Shown: in pieces, positions 6,728 to 13,533 of the stretch
Layout: every line of letters begins with the position of its first letter
How positions within the stretch are numbered: the stretch's first letter is position 1
Assembly (NCBI GenBank): GCA_022837505.1
Contig: JALHFZ010000021.1
Span: 1-26,292 of the forward strand
DNA from: Synergistaceae bacterium
GTDB lineage: Bacteria > Synergistota > Synergistia > Synergistales > Aminobacteriaceae
DNA: 26,292 nt
Direction: 5' to 3'
Made by a program: the position numbers and the translations under genes
The notes under the pieces: model-generated
Told to the model about the DNA's origin: nothing
Database searches by the model: none
What the model saw: only the letters and a program-made list of their open reading frames with translations

Positions 6728-7713
6728 TCCTCTCCGTCGCAGAAGCATTCCCAGTCGAGGGGGGCGGTCTCTCCCGAGTATTCCACTCCCCGCTTCTCCT
6801 CCTCGTTCACGAGAAGGGAGAGGACGTCCGGGCGGGAATAGTGCCCCATGACGTCGAAGTCGTACCGGGCTTCGATGACCTGCTCCATGTCGAGATCAGC
6901 CAGGAGGATCTCCTCTTGGTCCCACACGGGGCCGGCAACGTAGTTCCCCAGAGGGTCGATGACGGCGCTTCCTCCCCGGCTCATAATATCCGGCTGGTTC
7001 TTCAGCTCGGAATACCCTTCAAGGTCTTCGGGGTACATGTCCTTTGTGACGAACTGGTTGCAGGAGAGGACGAAGCATCGCCCCTCAAGGGCGATATGGC
7101 GCATGGAGCACTGCCATCCCTCCCTTTGGTCCGCCGTGGGGGCGAGGTAGATGGAGGGGTTCTGGCTGTAGATGGCCGTCCGGGCGAGGGGCATGTAGTT
7201 CTCCCAGCAGATCAGCCCCCCCATGACCCCCCAGGGGGTCTCCACGGCGGAGAGGGTGCTGCCGTCCCCCTCCCCCCAGATGAGCCGTTCGCTCCCCGTG
7301 GGCTTGAGCTTCCGGTGCTTGGCGAGGAGGCTTCCGTCGGGGCCGAAGTAGAGAAGGGTGCAGTAGAGGGTTCCCCCCTCCCGCTCGATGACGCCGATGG
7401 AGAGGTAGATCTCATGGGCCGCCGCAAGGGCGCCGAGATACCCCGTCTCCGCTCCGGGGACGTCGATGGAGTTGCGGTAGTAGCGGGCCCAGTCCTTCCG
7501 TCCCGCCTGGGTTCTGCTGCCCACGATGGAACCAAAGGAGAGCCCCCGGGGGTAGCAGGGAATGAAGGCCTCGGGGAAGAGGACGATCTTCGCCCCCTCC
7601 CCGGCGGCCTGTTCAGTGAGCTGTTCTATCTTCCGAAGGGTCCCTTCTTTATCCATGATGACCGATGCCGCCTGGACCACGGCGACCCGGACCGTTCCGC
7701 TCTTCAGCCCCAT
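6724..7713 (-). CDS. Nitrilase (carbon-nitrogen hydrolase superfamily)
   Basis: Hydrolyses a nitrile to the acid and ammonia, or a related C-N bond. The catalytic triad is visible in its standard context: E48 in LFPEAFIP, K135 in KHRKLKPT and C169 in GGLICWENYMPLAR. The last motif, together with the YPRG segment near residue 54, is typical of true nitrilases (branch 1) rather than amidases or beta-ureidopropionases. The length of 329 residues is normal. AGGAGG lies 7 nt before the ATG. The gene begins 30 nt after the flavodiiron gene and overlaps the decarboxylase gene by ATGA, so the three are likely co-transcribed. Whether the substrate is aliphatic or aromatic (for example indole-acetonitrile) cannot be told. 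Confidence 0.88.
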   Translation of the reverse strand: MGLKSGTVRVAVVQAASVIMDKEGTLRKIEQLTEQAAGEGAKIVLFPEAFIPCYPRGLSFGSIVGSRTQAGRKDWARYYRNSIDVPGAETGYLGALAAAHEIYLSIGVIEREGGTLYCTLLYFGPDGSLLAKHRKLKPTGSERLIWGEGDGSTLSAVETPWGVMGGLICWENYMPLARTAIYSQNPSIYLAPTADQREGWQCSMRHIALEGRCFVLSCNQFVTKDMYPEDLEGYSELKNQPDIMSRGGSAVIDPLGNYVAGPVWDQEEILLADLDMEQVIEARYDFDVMGHYSRPDVLSLLVNEEEKRGVEYSGETAPLDWECFCDGEE

Positions 7714-7743
7714 TAAGAACCCTCCTGTTTTCTGTCCGTACCC

Positions 7744-8925
7744 TTAACGGGCAGGGTCAAGACCGTTGTGTTTTTCCGCGATCTTCTCGGCGAGGTCGTC
7801 GAGGGCGGCGTAATCCTCTTTTCTCGGCATTCCCTTGCACAGAACCGTGCCGAGGACTTCCACCTTCAGGTTGGGGATGAGGCCGGAGATCTGCTCCACC
7901 GCCTTGGTTCCCCAGCCATAGGATCCGATGATGGCCGCGTTTTTCAGCTTCGGCCGGAGGGCGTTGGCGAGATGGACTGCCGAGTAGACCGCCGGGTGGG
8001 GGCCGAAGTGGACCGTGGGTGTGCCGACCACGATGGTGGCGGCGTCCACGAGGTCGATGGCCAGCCTGCCGATGTCCGTGGCGGTGAGCTCGAACTTCTG
8101 GGCCATGACCCCCCTCTTGACGAGGGCGTTGATCAGGTGGTCCACCATGAGCTCCGTGCTGCCGTGCATGGAGATGTAGGGGATGACCACGAGATTGGTC
8201 ACCCGGTCGGAGATCCAGTCGCGGTAGGCGTCGAGGATGAAGGCCGGCTTGTCGTAGACGGGCCCGTGGCTCGGGGCGATGAGATCGAATTCATACCCCT
8301 CGAGCTTCTCCATATTCTTTCGGATGATGGAGCGGAAGGGCATCATGATCTCGGCATAGTACCGCTTGGCCCCCTCGTAGATCATGGGGTCCTCTCCGGC
8401 GTAGAGGGAGGTGGTGGCGAGGTGGGAGCCGAAGAAGTCACAGGAGAAGAGGATCTTGTCCTCCTCCAGGTAGGCGCACATGGTCTCGGGCCAGTGAACC
8501 CAGGGGGTATGGATGAATTTGAGGGTTTTTCCGCCGAGGGAGAGGGTCTCTCCGTCCTCCACGGTGCGGATTGCGGCCTCTTTCAGATGGAGATGATCCA
8601 CTAGCAGCTCCTTCGCCTTGGGCGAGCAGATCACCTCGGCCCCGGGGTATTTCGCGAGCACCGAGGGGATGGAGCCGGAATGGTCCTGTTCGGAATGGAG
8701 GGAGATGATATAGTCGATCTTTTCCACGTTCCTGAGCTGCTCCATAAGGACATGCTCAAGGGCCGGGTCCGCCGTGTCGATGAGGGCCGTCTTCTCCGTC
8801 CCCTCGACGAGGTAGGCGTTGTAGCTTGTCCCCTCGGGAAGGGGGATGAGGGAATCGAAAAGTCTCCGGTTCCAGTCCACCACACCAATGAAATGCACGC
8901 CGTCACGCATGGCTCTTTTTTCCAT
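7744..8925 (-). CDS. Flavodiiron protein (A-type flavoprotein, O2/NO reductase)
   Basis: Cytosolic enzyme that reduces O2 to water, or NO to N2O, in anaerobes; electrons come from rubredoxin or a similar donor. The start at 8925 has AAAGGAG just upstream; a further in-frame ATG at 8961 is less well placed. The 393 residues comprise an N-terminal metallo-beta-lactamase-like domain and a C-terminal flavodoxin domain. The diiron ligands are H77, E79, D81 and H82 (LHSEQDHSG), H144, D163 (SCDFFGSH) and H220 (PSHGP). The FMN loop is SMHGSTELM. No rubredoxin or flavin-reductase domain is fused. It leads the likely operon with nitrilase and decarboxylase. TATAAT at 9000-9005 may be its -10 box. Confidence 0.95.
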   Translation of the reverse strand: MEKRAMRDGVHFIGVVDWNRRLFDSLIPLPEGTSYNAYLVEGTEKTALIDTADPALEHVLMEQLRNVEKIDYIISLHSEQDHSGSIPSVLAKYPGAEVICSPKAKELLVDHLHLKEAAIRTVEDGETLSLGGKTLKFIHTPWVHWPETMCAYLEEDKILFSCDFFGSHLATTSLYAGEDPMIYEGAKRYYAEIMMPFRSIIRKNMEKLEGYEFDLIAPSHGPVYDKPAFILDAYRDWISDRVTNLVVIPYISMHGSTELMVDHLINALVKRGVMAQKFELTATDIGRLAIDLVDAATIVVGTPTVHFGPHPAVYSAVHLANALRPKLKNAAIIGSYGWGTKAVEQISGLIPNLKVEVLGTVLCKGMPRKEDYAALDDLAEKIAEKHNGLDPAR

Positions 8926-8999
8926 GAGAATCGCTCCTTTCAAGGGTTTCACGTTCAACAATTCAGACTGTCAGACCAAAGTTCACGCTCTGTCGGTCA

Positions 9000-9005
9000 A
9001 TTATA
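9000..9005 (-). promoter_or_regulatory. Possible -10 box for the flavodiiron operon
   Basis: A perfect TATAAT on the minus strand lies 75 nt before the flavodiiron ATG. The expected -35 position (around 9023-9028) reads GCACAT, which is poor. The 245-nt space between the two divergent genes (8962-9206) otherwise holds only small hairpins, such as CCTGAG/CTCAGG near 9066-9086. Confidence 0.4.
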
Positions 9006-9206
9006 ACAATAAGAGGGGGAAAATGTGCGCGGCGGCGTTGCTGATAAGAGCCCCATGGTCGGCTCCTGAGGGGATTTTCTCAGGCAGGTCGATTTTACTC
9101 CTGACGGAAGGGATGCCTTTTGGATTATGGGGGCAGCTCTGTGATAAGATAAAGAGAAGACGGGCACTGAAAAAAGCCCCTCATCAGCCTTTTCGCCGGA
9201 GGAACG

Positions 9207-9614
9207 ATGGTCTTCAGCAAATCGGATTCCCCTTTATCAGGAAAGAACCGGAAAGTTCCCTTCGAACAGAGGGCTCTCGAGCGGGTGGCGTGCTCACTGC
9301 GGGGGGAGTTCTTTCTTGATGGGCTTTCTTCGTGGCTTCCCATGGAGGTGCTCGACCTGAGCACAGCGGGGATGAAGGTCCGGTTTGACTCGGTCTTCCG
9401 GGATGTACGGCTCCGGGAGGAGCAGTTCAACTGGACCGACAGCCGCTTCCGCTTCCTTCTGAAGGGGGAGTTCTTTATTCTTTCCGGATATTTCCTGAGG
9501 ATCTACAAACAGGAAAGGGGTTATTTCACCGTAGGCGTGGAGTTCAGCGCCCCTGAGCCGGAGGACCAGTTCAAGCTGGCGGCCCTCTATCGCTTGTCGG
9601 TGCGGAGAAATTGA
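9207..9614 (+). CDS. PilZ-domain protein (probable cyclic-di-GMP receptor)
   Basis: A 135-residue protein with both parts of the c-di-GMP-binding signature: RALER (R22 to R26, the RxxxR motif) and DLSTAG (D50, S52, G55, the D/NxSxxG motif). The remainder is predicted beta-rich, as in a single PilZ domain, with no other domain or membrane segment. GCCGGAGGAACG precedes the ATG. It lies 121 nt upstream of cheW on the same strand, so it may help link c-di-GMP to motility or chemotaxis; that link is inference from position. A weak promoter-like TTGGAT with TAAGAT lies at about 9119-9150. Confidence 0.8.
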   Translation: MVFSKSDSPLSGKNRKVPFEQRALERVACSLRGEFFLDGLSSWLPMEVLDLSTAGMKVRFDSVFRDVRLREEQFNWTDSRFRFLLKGEFFILSGYFLRIYKQERGYFTVGVEFSAPEPEDQFKLAALYRLSVRRN

Positions 9615-9735
9615 CGGGGGAAGTCCGGCTTTATTGTCTGATAATTAACGGAGTATCGATCTAAAAGTCTTTTGCTTGCGATAATAAGTTAGAATAGATT
9701 TCCAATTTTGGATATTTTATAAGGGGGCAGGGGCA

Positions 9736-10200
9736 ATGGCGGAACATCAGCTCGTAGTTTTCGGTCTCGGCAAGGAGGAATTCGGTATAGACATCTCCCG
9801 GGTGAGGGAGATTGTCCTCATTCAGAACATCACCTCCATTCCTCAGGCAATGGATTTCGTGGAGGGGATCGTGAACCTCCGGGGGCAGATCGTCCCCATC
9901 GTGGACCTCTGCAAGCGCTTCCGGGTTGCAAATGCAGCCGTTGCGGATGAATCCGCCCGGCGGATCATCGTGGTGAACATCGCAGGGCAGAATATCGGCA
10001 TCCTTGTGGACGGGGTTTCGGAGATCCTCCGAATTCCCGACGAGTCCATGGAGCCGACCCCTCCCCTTGTGGCCGGAGGCATAGGGTCCGATTTCATCAC
10101 AGGGGTGGCCAAGGTGGACGGCCGGCTGATCATCGTTCTCGATCTCGACCGGATCTTCTCCTCCGAGGAAAAGGAAGTGCTCGTCCAGGCGGCGGAATAA
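9736..10200 (+). CDS. cheW: CheW-type chemotaxis coupling protein
   Basis: Adaptor that links chemoreceptors to the CheA kinase at the cell membrane. The 154 residues show the CheW core: VVFGLGKEEFGIDISRVREIV, the IPQAMDFVEGIVNLRGQIVPIVDL block that is diagnostic of the family, then NIGILVDGVSEILRI and FITGVAKVDGRLIIVLDLDRIF. AAGGGGGCAGGGGCA precedes the ATG. No cheA, cheR or receptor gene is nearby, so it stands apart from a classical che operon, with only a PilZ gene in front. A strong terminator follows. Confidence 0.96.
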   Translation: MAEHQLVVFGLGKEEFGIDISRVREIVLIQNITSIPQAMDFVEGIVNLRGQIVPIVDLCKRFRVANAAVADESARRIIVVNIAGQNIGILVDGVSEILRIPDESMEPTPPLVAGGIGSDFITGVAKVDGRLIIVLDLDRIFSSEEKEVLVQAAE

Positions 10201-10222
10201 ATTCCGCAAGCGGAAGGCATGA

Positions 10223-10252
10223 AGAGGACCAGCTTCTCTGGTCCTCTTTTTT
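10223..10252 (+). terminator. Rho-independent terminator after cheW
   Basis: A perfect 10-bp stem AGAGGACCAG/CTGGTCCTCT (10223-10232 with 10238-10247), a 5-nt loop and six T at 10247-10252, 22 nt past the cheW stop. Confidence 0.92.
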
Positions 10253-10298
10253 GTACTTTCTGACTGGGCCGGGAGGGCGCAATTTCAAAAAAATCCCC

Positions 10299-10327
10299 TT
10301 GCGGAAGGGGGAACTTTTGTCTATCCT
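10299..10327 (+). promoter_or_regulatory. Possible promoter for the aldolase gene
   Basis: TTGCGG (10299-10304) and TATCCT (10322-10327) with a 17-nt spacer, about 37 nt before the aldolase ATG and after the cheW terminator. Four of six bases match the consensus in each box. Confidence 0.4.
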
Positions 10328-10363
10328 TGGCGGAGGAAATCTCACCGAAAGGGGAAATCTTTT

Positions 10364-11323
10364 ATGGATACAATACTGCAGCGCATAGGCGAACTGGGGA
10401 TCGTGCCGGTGGTGAAGCTGGACCGTGCGGAGGACGCCCTCCCCCTGGGGAAGGCCCTGCTTGAGGGGGAACTCCCCGTGGCGGAGGTGACCTTCCGGAC
10501 GGAAGCCGCGGAGGAGTCCATCCGAAGCCTGACGGAAAATCTTCCCGATCTGCTCGTGGGGGCCGGCACGGTCCTCACCCGGGAGCAGGTGAAGCAGGCC
10601 GTGGGGGCCGGAGCGAAGTTCATCGTGACCCCGGGGTTCAACCCCTCCGTGGTGGACTACTGCATCGAGAAGGGCGTCCCCGTCACGCCGGGGGTGAACA
10701 GCCCGTCCCAGATCGAGATGGCCCTCGAGCGGGGGCTCAGCGTGGTGAAATTCTTTCCGGCGGAACAGTCGGGGGGTCTTTCCATGCTGAAGGCCATGAG
10801 CGCCCCCTACGGAGGGGTCCGCTTCATCCCCACGGGGGGGATCGACGGGGCCAACATGGTGACCTATCTTTCCTTCCCCAAGGTCTTCGCCGTGGGGGGA
10901 AGCTGGATGGTGAAGCCCGAACTCGTGACGGAGGGGAAGTTTTCCGAGATCACCCGGCTGGCCCGGGAGGCGGTCTTCCGGATGCACGGCTTTGAGCTGG
11001 GACACGTGGGGATCAACTGCCCCGACGAAGGGGACGCGAGGGAAAACGCCTCAACGGCTGCCTCCCTCTTCGGAATGGAGCTGAAGGACGGCTCGAGCTC
11101 CTTCTTCGCGGGAAAGGCCTTTGAATTCATGAAGACCCCCTACCTCGGCGAAAAGGGACACATCGCCGTGCTCTGCAACGACGTGGCCCGGGCCGCTGCC
11201 TTTCTGAAGAGGAAGGGGGTCTCCTTCCTTCCTGAAACTGAGAGGAAGAAGGACGGCCGAACGGCGGCAATCTACCTCGATCTCTCCCTCGGAGGGTTTA
11301 TCCTCCACCTTCTGCAGAGATGA
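10364..11323 (+). CDS. eda: KDPG/KHG aldolase with a C-terminal VOC (glyoxalase-like) domain
   Basis: The N-terminal 210 residues or so are a complete class I aldolase that splits 2-keto-3-deoxy-6-phosphogluconate into pyruvate and glyceraldehyde 3-phosphate. Landmarks are VVKLDR, VAEVTFRT (E41, R45), GAGTVL, TPGFNP, the Schiff-base lysine K129 in VVKFFPAE, and the phosphate-binding IPTGGID. A second domain of about 110 residues follows, beginning near FELGHVGINCPDEG. It ends with beta-strand-rich segments (GHIAVLCNDVARAAAFLKRKG, IYLDLSLGGFILHLL) that resemble one VOC/glyoxalase-fold module. Typical Eda proteins are 200-215 residues, so 319 reflects a real fusion. The ribosome site is AAAGGGGAA. 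It faces the KDG kinase across a shared terminator. Confidence 0.9.
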   Translation: MDTILQRIGELGIVPVVKLDRAEDALPLGKALLEGELPVAEVTFRTEAAEESIRSLTENLPDLLVGAGTVLTREQVKQAVGAGAKFIVTPGFNPSVVDYCIEKGVPVTPGVNSPSQIEMALERGLSVVKFFPAEQSGGLSMLKAMSAPYGGVRFIPTGGIDGANMVTYLSFPKVFAVGGSWMVKPELVTEGKFSEITRLAREAVFRMHGFELGHVGINCPDEGDARENASTAASLFGMELKDGSSSFFAGKAFEFMKTPYLGEKGHIAVLCNDVARAAAFLKRKGVSFLPETERKKDGRTAAIYLDLSLGGFILHLLQR

Positions 11324-11325
11324 CG

Positions 11326-11366
11326 AAAAGCGGGAGGGCCCGGATTTTCCGGGCCCTCCCGCTTTT
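11326..11366. terminator. Bidirectional terminator between the aldolase and KDG kinase genes
   Basis: A perfect 18-bp inverted repeat (11326-11343 with 11349-11366) with AAAA on one side and TTTT on the other closes a loop of five bases. It lies 3 nt after the aldolase stop and 16 nt from the kinase stop, so it can end both converging transcripts. Confidence 0.93.
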
Positions 11367-11381
11367 ATTCGAAAAAAAGTT

Positions 11382-12413
11382 CTACCGCTGTACCCTTCCG
11401 GAGGCATCCCCTCCCATGAGGGTAAGGACGTCCTCCCGGCTGACCCGGTTGAAGTCCCCGTAGATGGTGTGCTTCAGGGCCGAGGCCGCCACGGAGAATT
11501 CAAGAGCCGCCTGGGGGCCGTCAAGGTTGTTCAGCCCCCAGATGAGCCCCGATCCGAAGGAGTCTCCTCCTCCGATGCGGTCCACGATATCCCGGATATC
11601 ATACTTTTTGCTGGTGTAGAAATTCCCCTTACTGTCCGCCAGCACGGCAGACCAGCCGTTCCAGTCGGCGCTCACGCTCTCCCGCAGGCTCACGGCGAGG
11701 TATTTCATGTCGGGGTAGGCTGTCATAACCTTCTCCGCCAGAATCTTATACTTCGACTCGTCCAGCTTTCCCGACGTCACGTCCACGTCGATCTCGATGC
11801 CGAGGCACTTCTGGCAGTCCTCCTCGTTGGCGATGGTGACGTCCACATATTTCGTGAACTCCGTCATGACCTCCCGGGCGGACTTCCCCCACTTCCAGAG
11901 CTTCTTGCGGTAGTTCAGGTCGCAGGAGACGGTGATCCCCTTCTTCCGGCAGGCCTTGACCCCTTCGAGGATGACCTCCGCCGTCCCCTTTGCAAGGGAT
12001 GGGGTGATTCCCGTGGTGTGAAACCATGTGGCTCCGTCAAGGATTTTGTCCCAGTCGAAGTCACCGGGCTGCACCTCCGCGATGGAGGAACCGGCCCGGT
12101 CGTAGACGACCTTCGAGGGGCGCATGGCGGCGCCCGTCTCTGTGTAGTAGACTCCGAGGCGGTCCCCCGTGCGGAGGATGAGGCTTGTGTCCACGCCGAA
12201 GGAGCGCATCTCCCGCACCATGGCATCCCCTACGGGGTTGGCCGGGGCGGCGGTGACATAGGCGACGTTTTCGCCGTAGTTGGCAAGGGAGACGGCCACG
12301 TTGGCCTCGGCGCCGCCGAAGGTGGCCACCAGGCGGTTCGTCTGGAAGAGCACCTCGTGGTCGGGGGGGGTGAGACGGAGCATGATCTCTCCGAATGTTA
12401 CGAATCGGGACAT
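11382..12413 (-). CDS. kdgK: 2-Keto-3-deoxygluconate kinase (PfkB family)
   Basis: Phosphorylates KDG with ATP to KDPG, the substrate of the facing aldolase. The 343 residues show the PfkB sugar-kinase pattern. The N-terminal block FGEIMLRLTPP is typical of KdgK, followed by GGAEANVAVSLANYG, and the C-terminal signature DRIGGGDSFGSGLIWGL holds the catalytic base D284. AGGAGG lies 8 nt before the ATG. PfkB members differ in sugar choice. KDG is favoured by the N-terminal motif and by the neighbouring KDPG aldolase. No uronate or pectin genes are seen in this window. Confidence 0.9.
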   Translation of the reverse strand: MSRFVTFGEIMLRLTPPDHEVLFQTNRLVATFGGAEANVAVSLANYGENVAYVTAAPANPVGDAMVREMRSFGVDTSLILRTGDRLGVYYTETGAAMRPSKVVYDRAGSSIAEVQPGDFDWDKILDGATWFHTTGITPSLAKGTAEVILEGVKACRKKGITVSCDLNYRKKLWKWGKSAREVMTEFTKYVDVTIANEEDCQKCLGIEIDVDVTSGKLDESKYKILAEKVMTAYPDMKYLAVSLRESVSADWNGWSAVLADSKGNFYTSKKYDIRDIVDRIGGGDSFGSGLIWGLNNLDGPQAALEFSVAASALKHTIYGDFNRVSREDVLTLMGGDASGRVQR

Positions 12414-12509
12414 TTCAGTTTACCTCCTGGGCAGATGATGTCCGCTGCCGCGCAGCGGATTGGACAAAAAAACAGCAGGCTCTCCCTCTCTCGGATAAAG
12501 AAAAGGGAT

Positions 12510-13373
12510 CTATTCGGCGCTCTCCGCTATGGCGGAGGCAACGGACCGGAGATTTTCCTCCCACTCCTCCGCCAGGGGGTTGGCCTCCCTGACGGCTGCC
12601 CCCACGGCCTCTGCGATGACCGAGGCGCTCTTCTTCGAGAACTGGGGGGCGATGAAGATCACCTTCACTCCCTTCTCTCGGGCTTCTCCGATGATTTTCG
12701 CCATGTCTGAGGCCTTCGGCTCCTTTCCATCCACCTCGATTGCCACCTCCCGGAGGCCGTAGGTCCTGGCGAGATAGCTCCATCCGGGGTGGAAGACGAG
12801 AAAGGAGGTCCCTTCTTTTCCCGAAAAGAGGGTCCTCAGTTCTTCCTCCAGGGCTTTCAGGCGGAGGGAGAAGCGGTCATAGGCCCGGAGGTAATCCTCC
12901 TTCCCCGCAGGGTCCATCTCGATGAAGGCGTCCCGCATGTTTGAGGCGATCCTCTGGGCCTCCGCGGGGCTGTTCCAGATGTGGGGGTCGGCGGCGTGAG
13001 AATGCTCCTTTTCCTGATGTTCCTCTTCATGACGGGAGGGGAGGATTTTGTCCACACCCTTATCCACGGCGAATATTTTCATGGACGGGTTGAGCTTCGA
13101 GATCCGGGGAAGGAGGGTCTCCTCGAAGGGAAGGCCGATGGAAAAATACCCGGTCGCCTGGGCAAGGGCCGCCATCTGCCCCGGAAGGGGCTCGAAGGTA
13201 TGGGGGTCCCTCCCCTTCTCCACGAGGACGGAGACGTTCACCCGGTCGCCCCCGATCTGTTCGGCGAAGTACTTCTGGGGCAGGATGGAGACGAAGACGG
13301 ACAGTTTTTCAGCCCCCTCCCCCTTTGTGCAGAGAAGAAGGAGAAGCAGGAGAGAACAGATTTTTTTAATCAC
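12510..13373 (-). CDS. znuA: Zinc (metal) ABC transporter substrate-binding protein
   Basis: Periplasmic protein that captures Zn2+ or Mn2+ for an ABC importer. The start is placed at the GTG at 13373 because GGGAGG lies 7 nt upstream and a signal peptide follows at once (basic IKK, then a seven-leucine core, likely cleaved after GEGA). The open frame runs 49 codons further back with no signal-like sequence. The mature part has the cluster A-I features: H58 in GRDPHTFEPLP, a His/Glu-rich loop (residues 115-129), H131 in DPHIWNSP and H195 in VFHPGW. The His-rich loop favours zinc. Its membrane and ATPase partners are not adjacent; a znuCB pair lies about 10 kb away on the other strand. Confidence 0.9.
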   Translation of the reverse strand: MIKKICSLLLLLLLCTKGEGAEKLSVFVSILPQKYFAEQIGGDRVNVSVLVEKGRDPHTFEPLPGQMAALAQATGYFSIGLPFEETLLPRISKLNPSMKIFAVDKGVDKILPSRHEEEHQEKEHSHAADPHIWNSPAEAQRIASNMRDAFIEMDPAGKEDYLRAYDRFSLRLKALEEELRTLFSGKEGTSFLVFHPGWSYLARTYGLREVAIEVDGKEPKASDMAKIIGEAREKGVKVIFIAPQFSKKSASVIAEAVGAAVREANPLAEEWEENLRSVASAIAESAE

Positions 13374-13446
13374 GAAAAAACCTCCCTTACTTGAAATTCT
13401 CCCTCTTTTTGCCGGGGAAGGCAAGGGAAAAGCCTCCGTGGATTTT

Positions 13447-13496
13447 GAAGGGCACCCCCAAAGTCGGAATGATATCCGGCCCTGGGGGTGCCCTTC
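13447..13496. repeat. Long imperfect palindrome between the class III aminotransferase-like gene and znuA
   Basis: Arms of 14 perfect bases (13447-13460 with 13483-13496) enclose a second small stem (TCGGA/TCCGG). There is no U tract next to it on the minus strand, so it is not a standard terminator. It could be an RNA processing or stabilising hairpin, or one copy of a dispersed palindromic element. Confidence 0.7.
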
Positions 13497-13533
13497 AGAT
13501 TTCGGGGGCTTTTTGGTCAAAGCGGAAAGGCCG

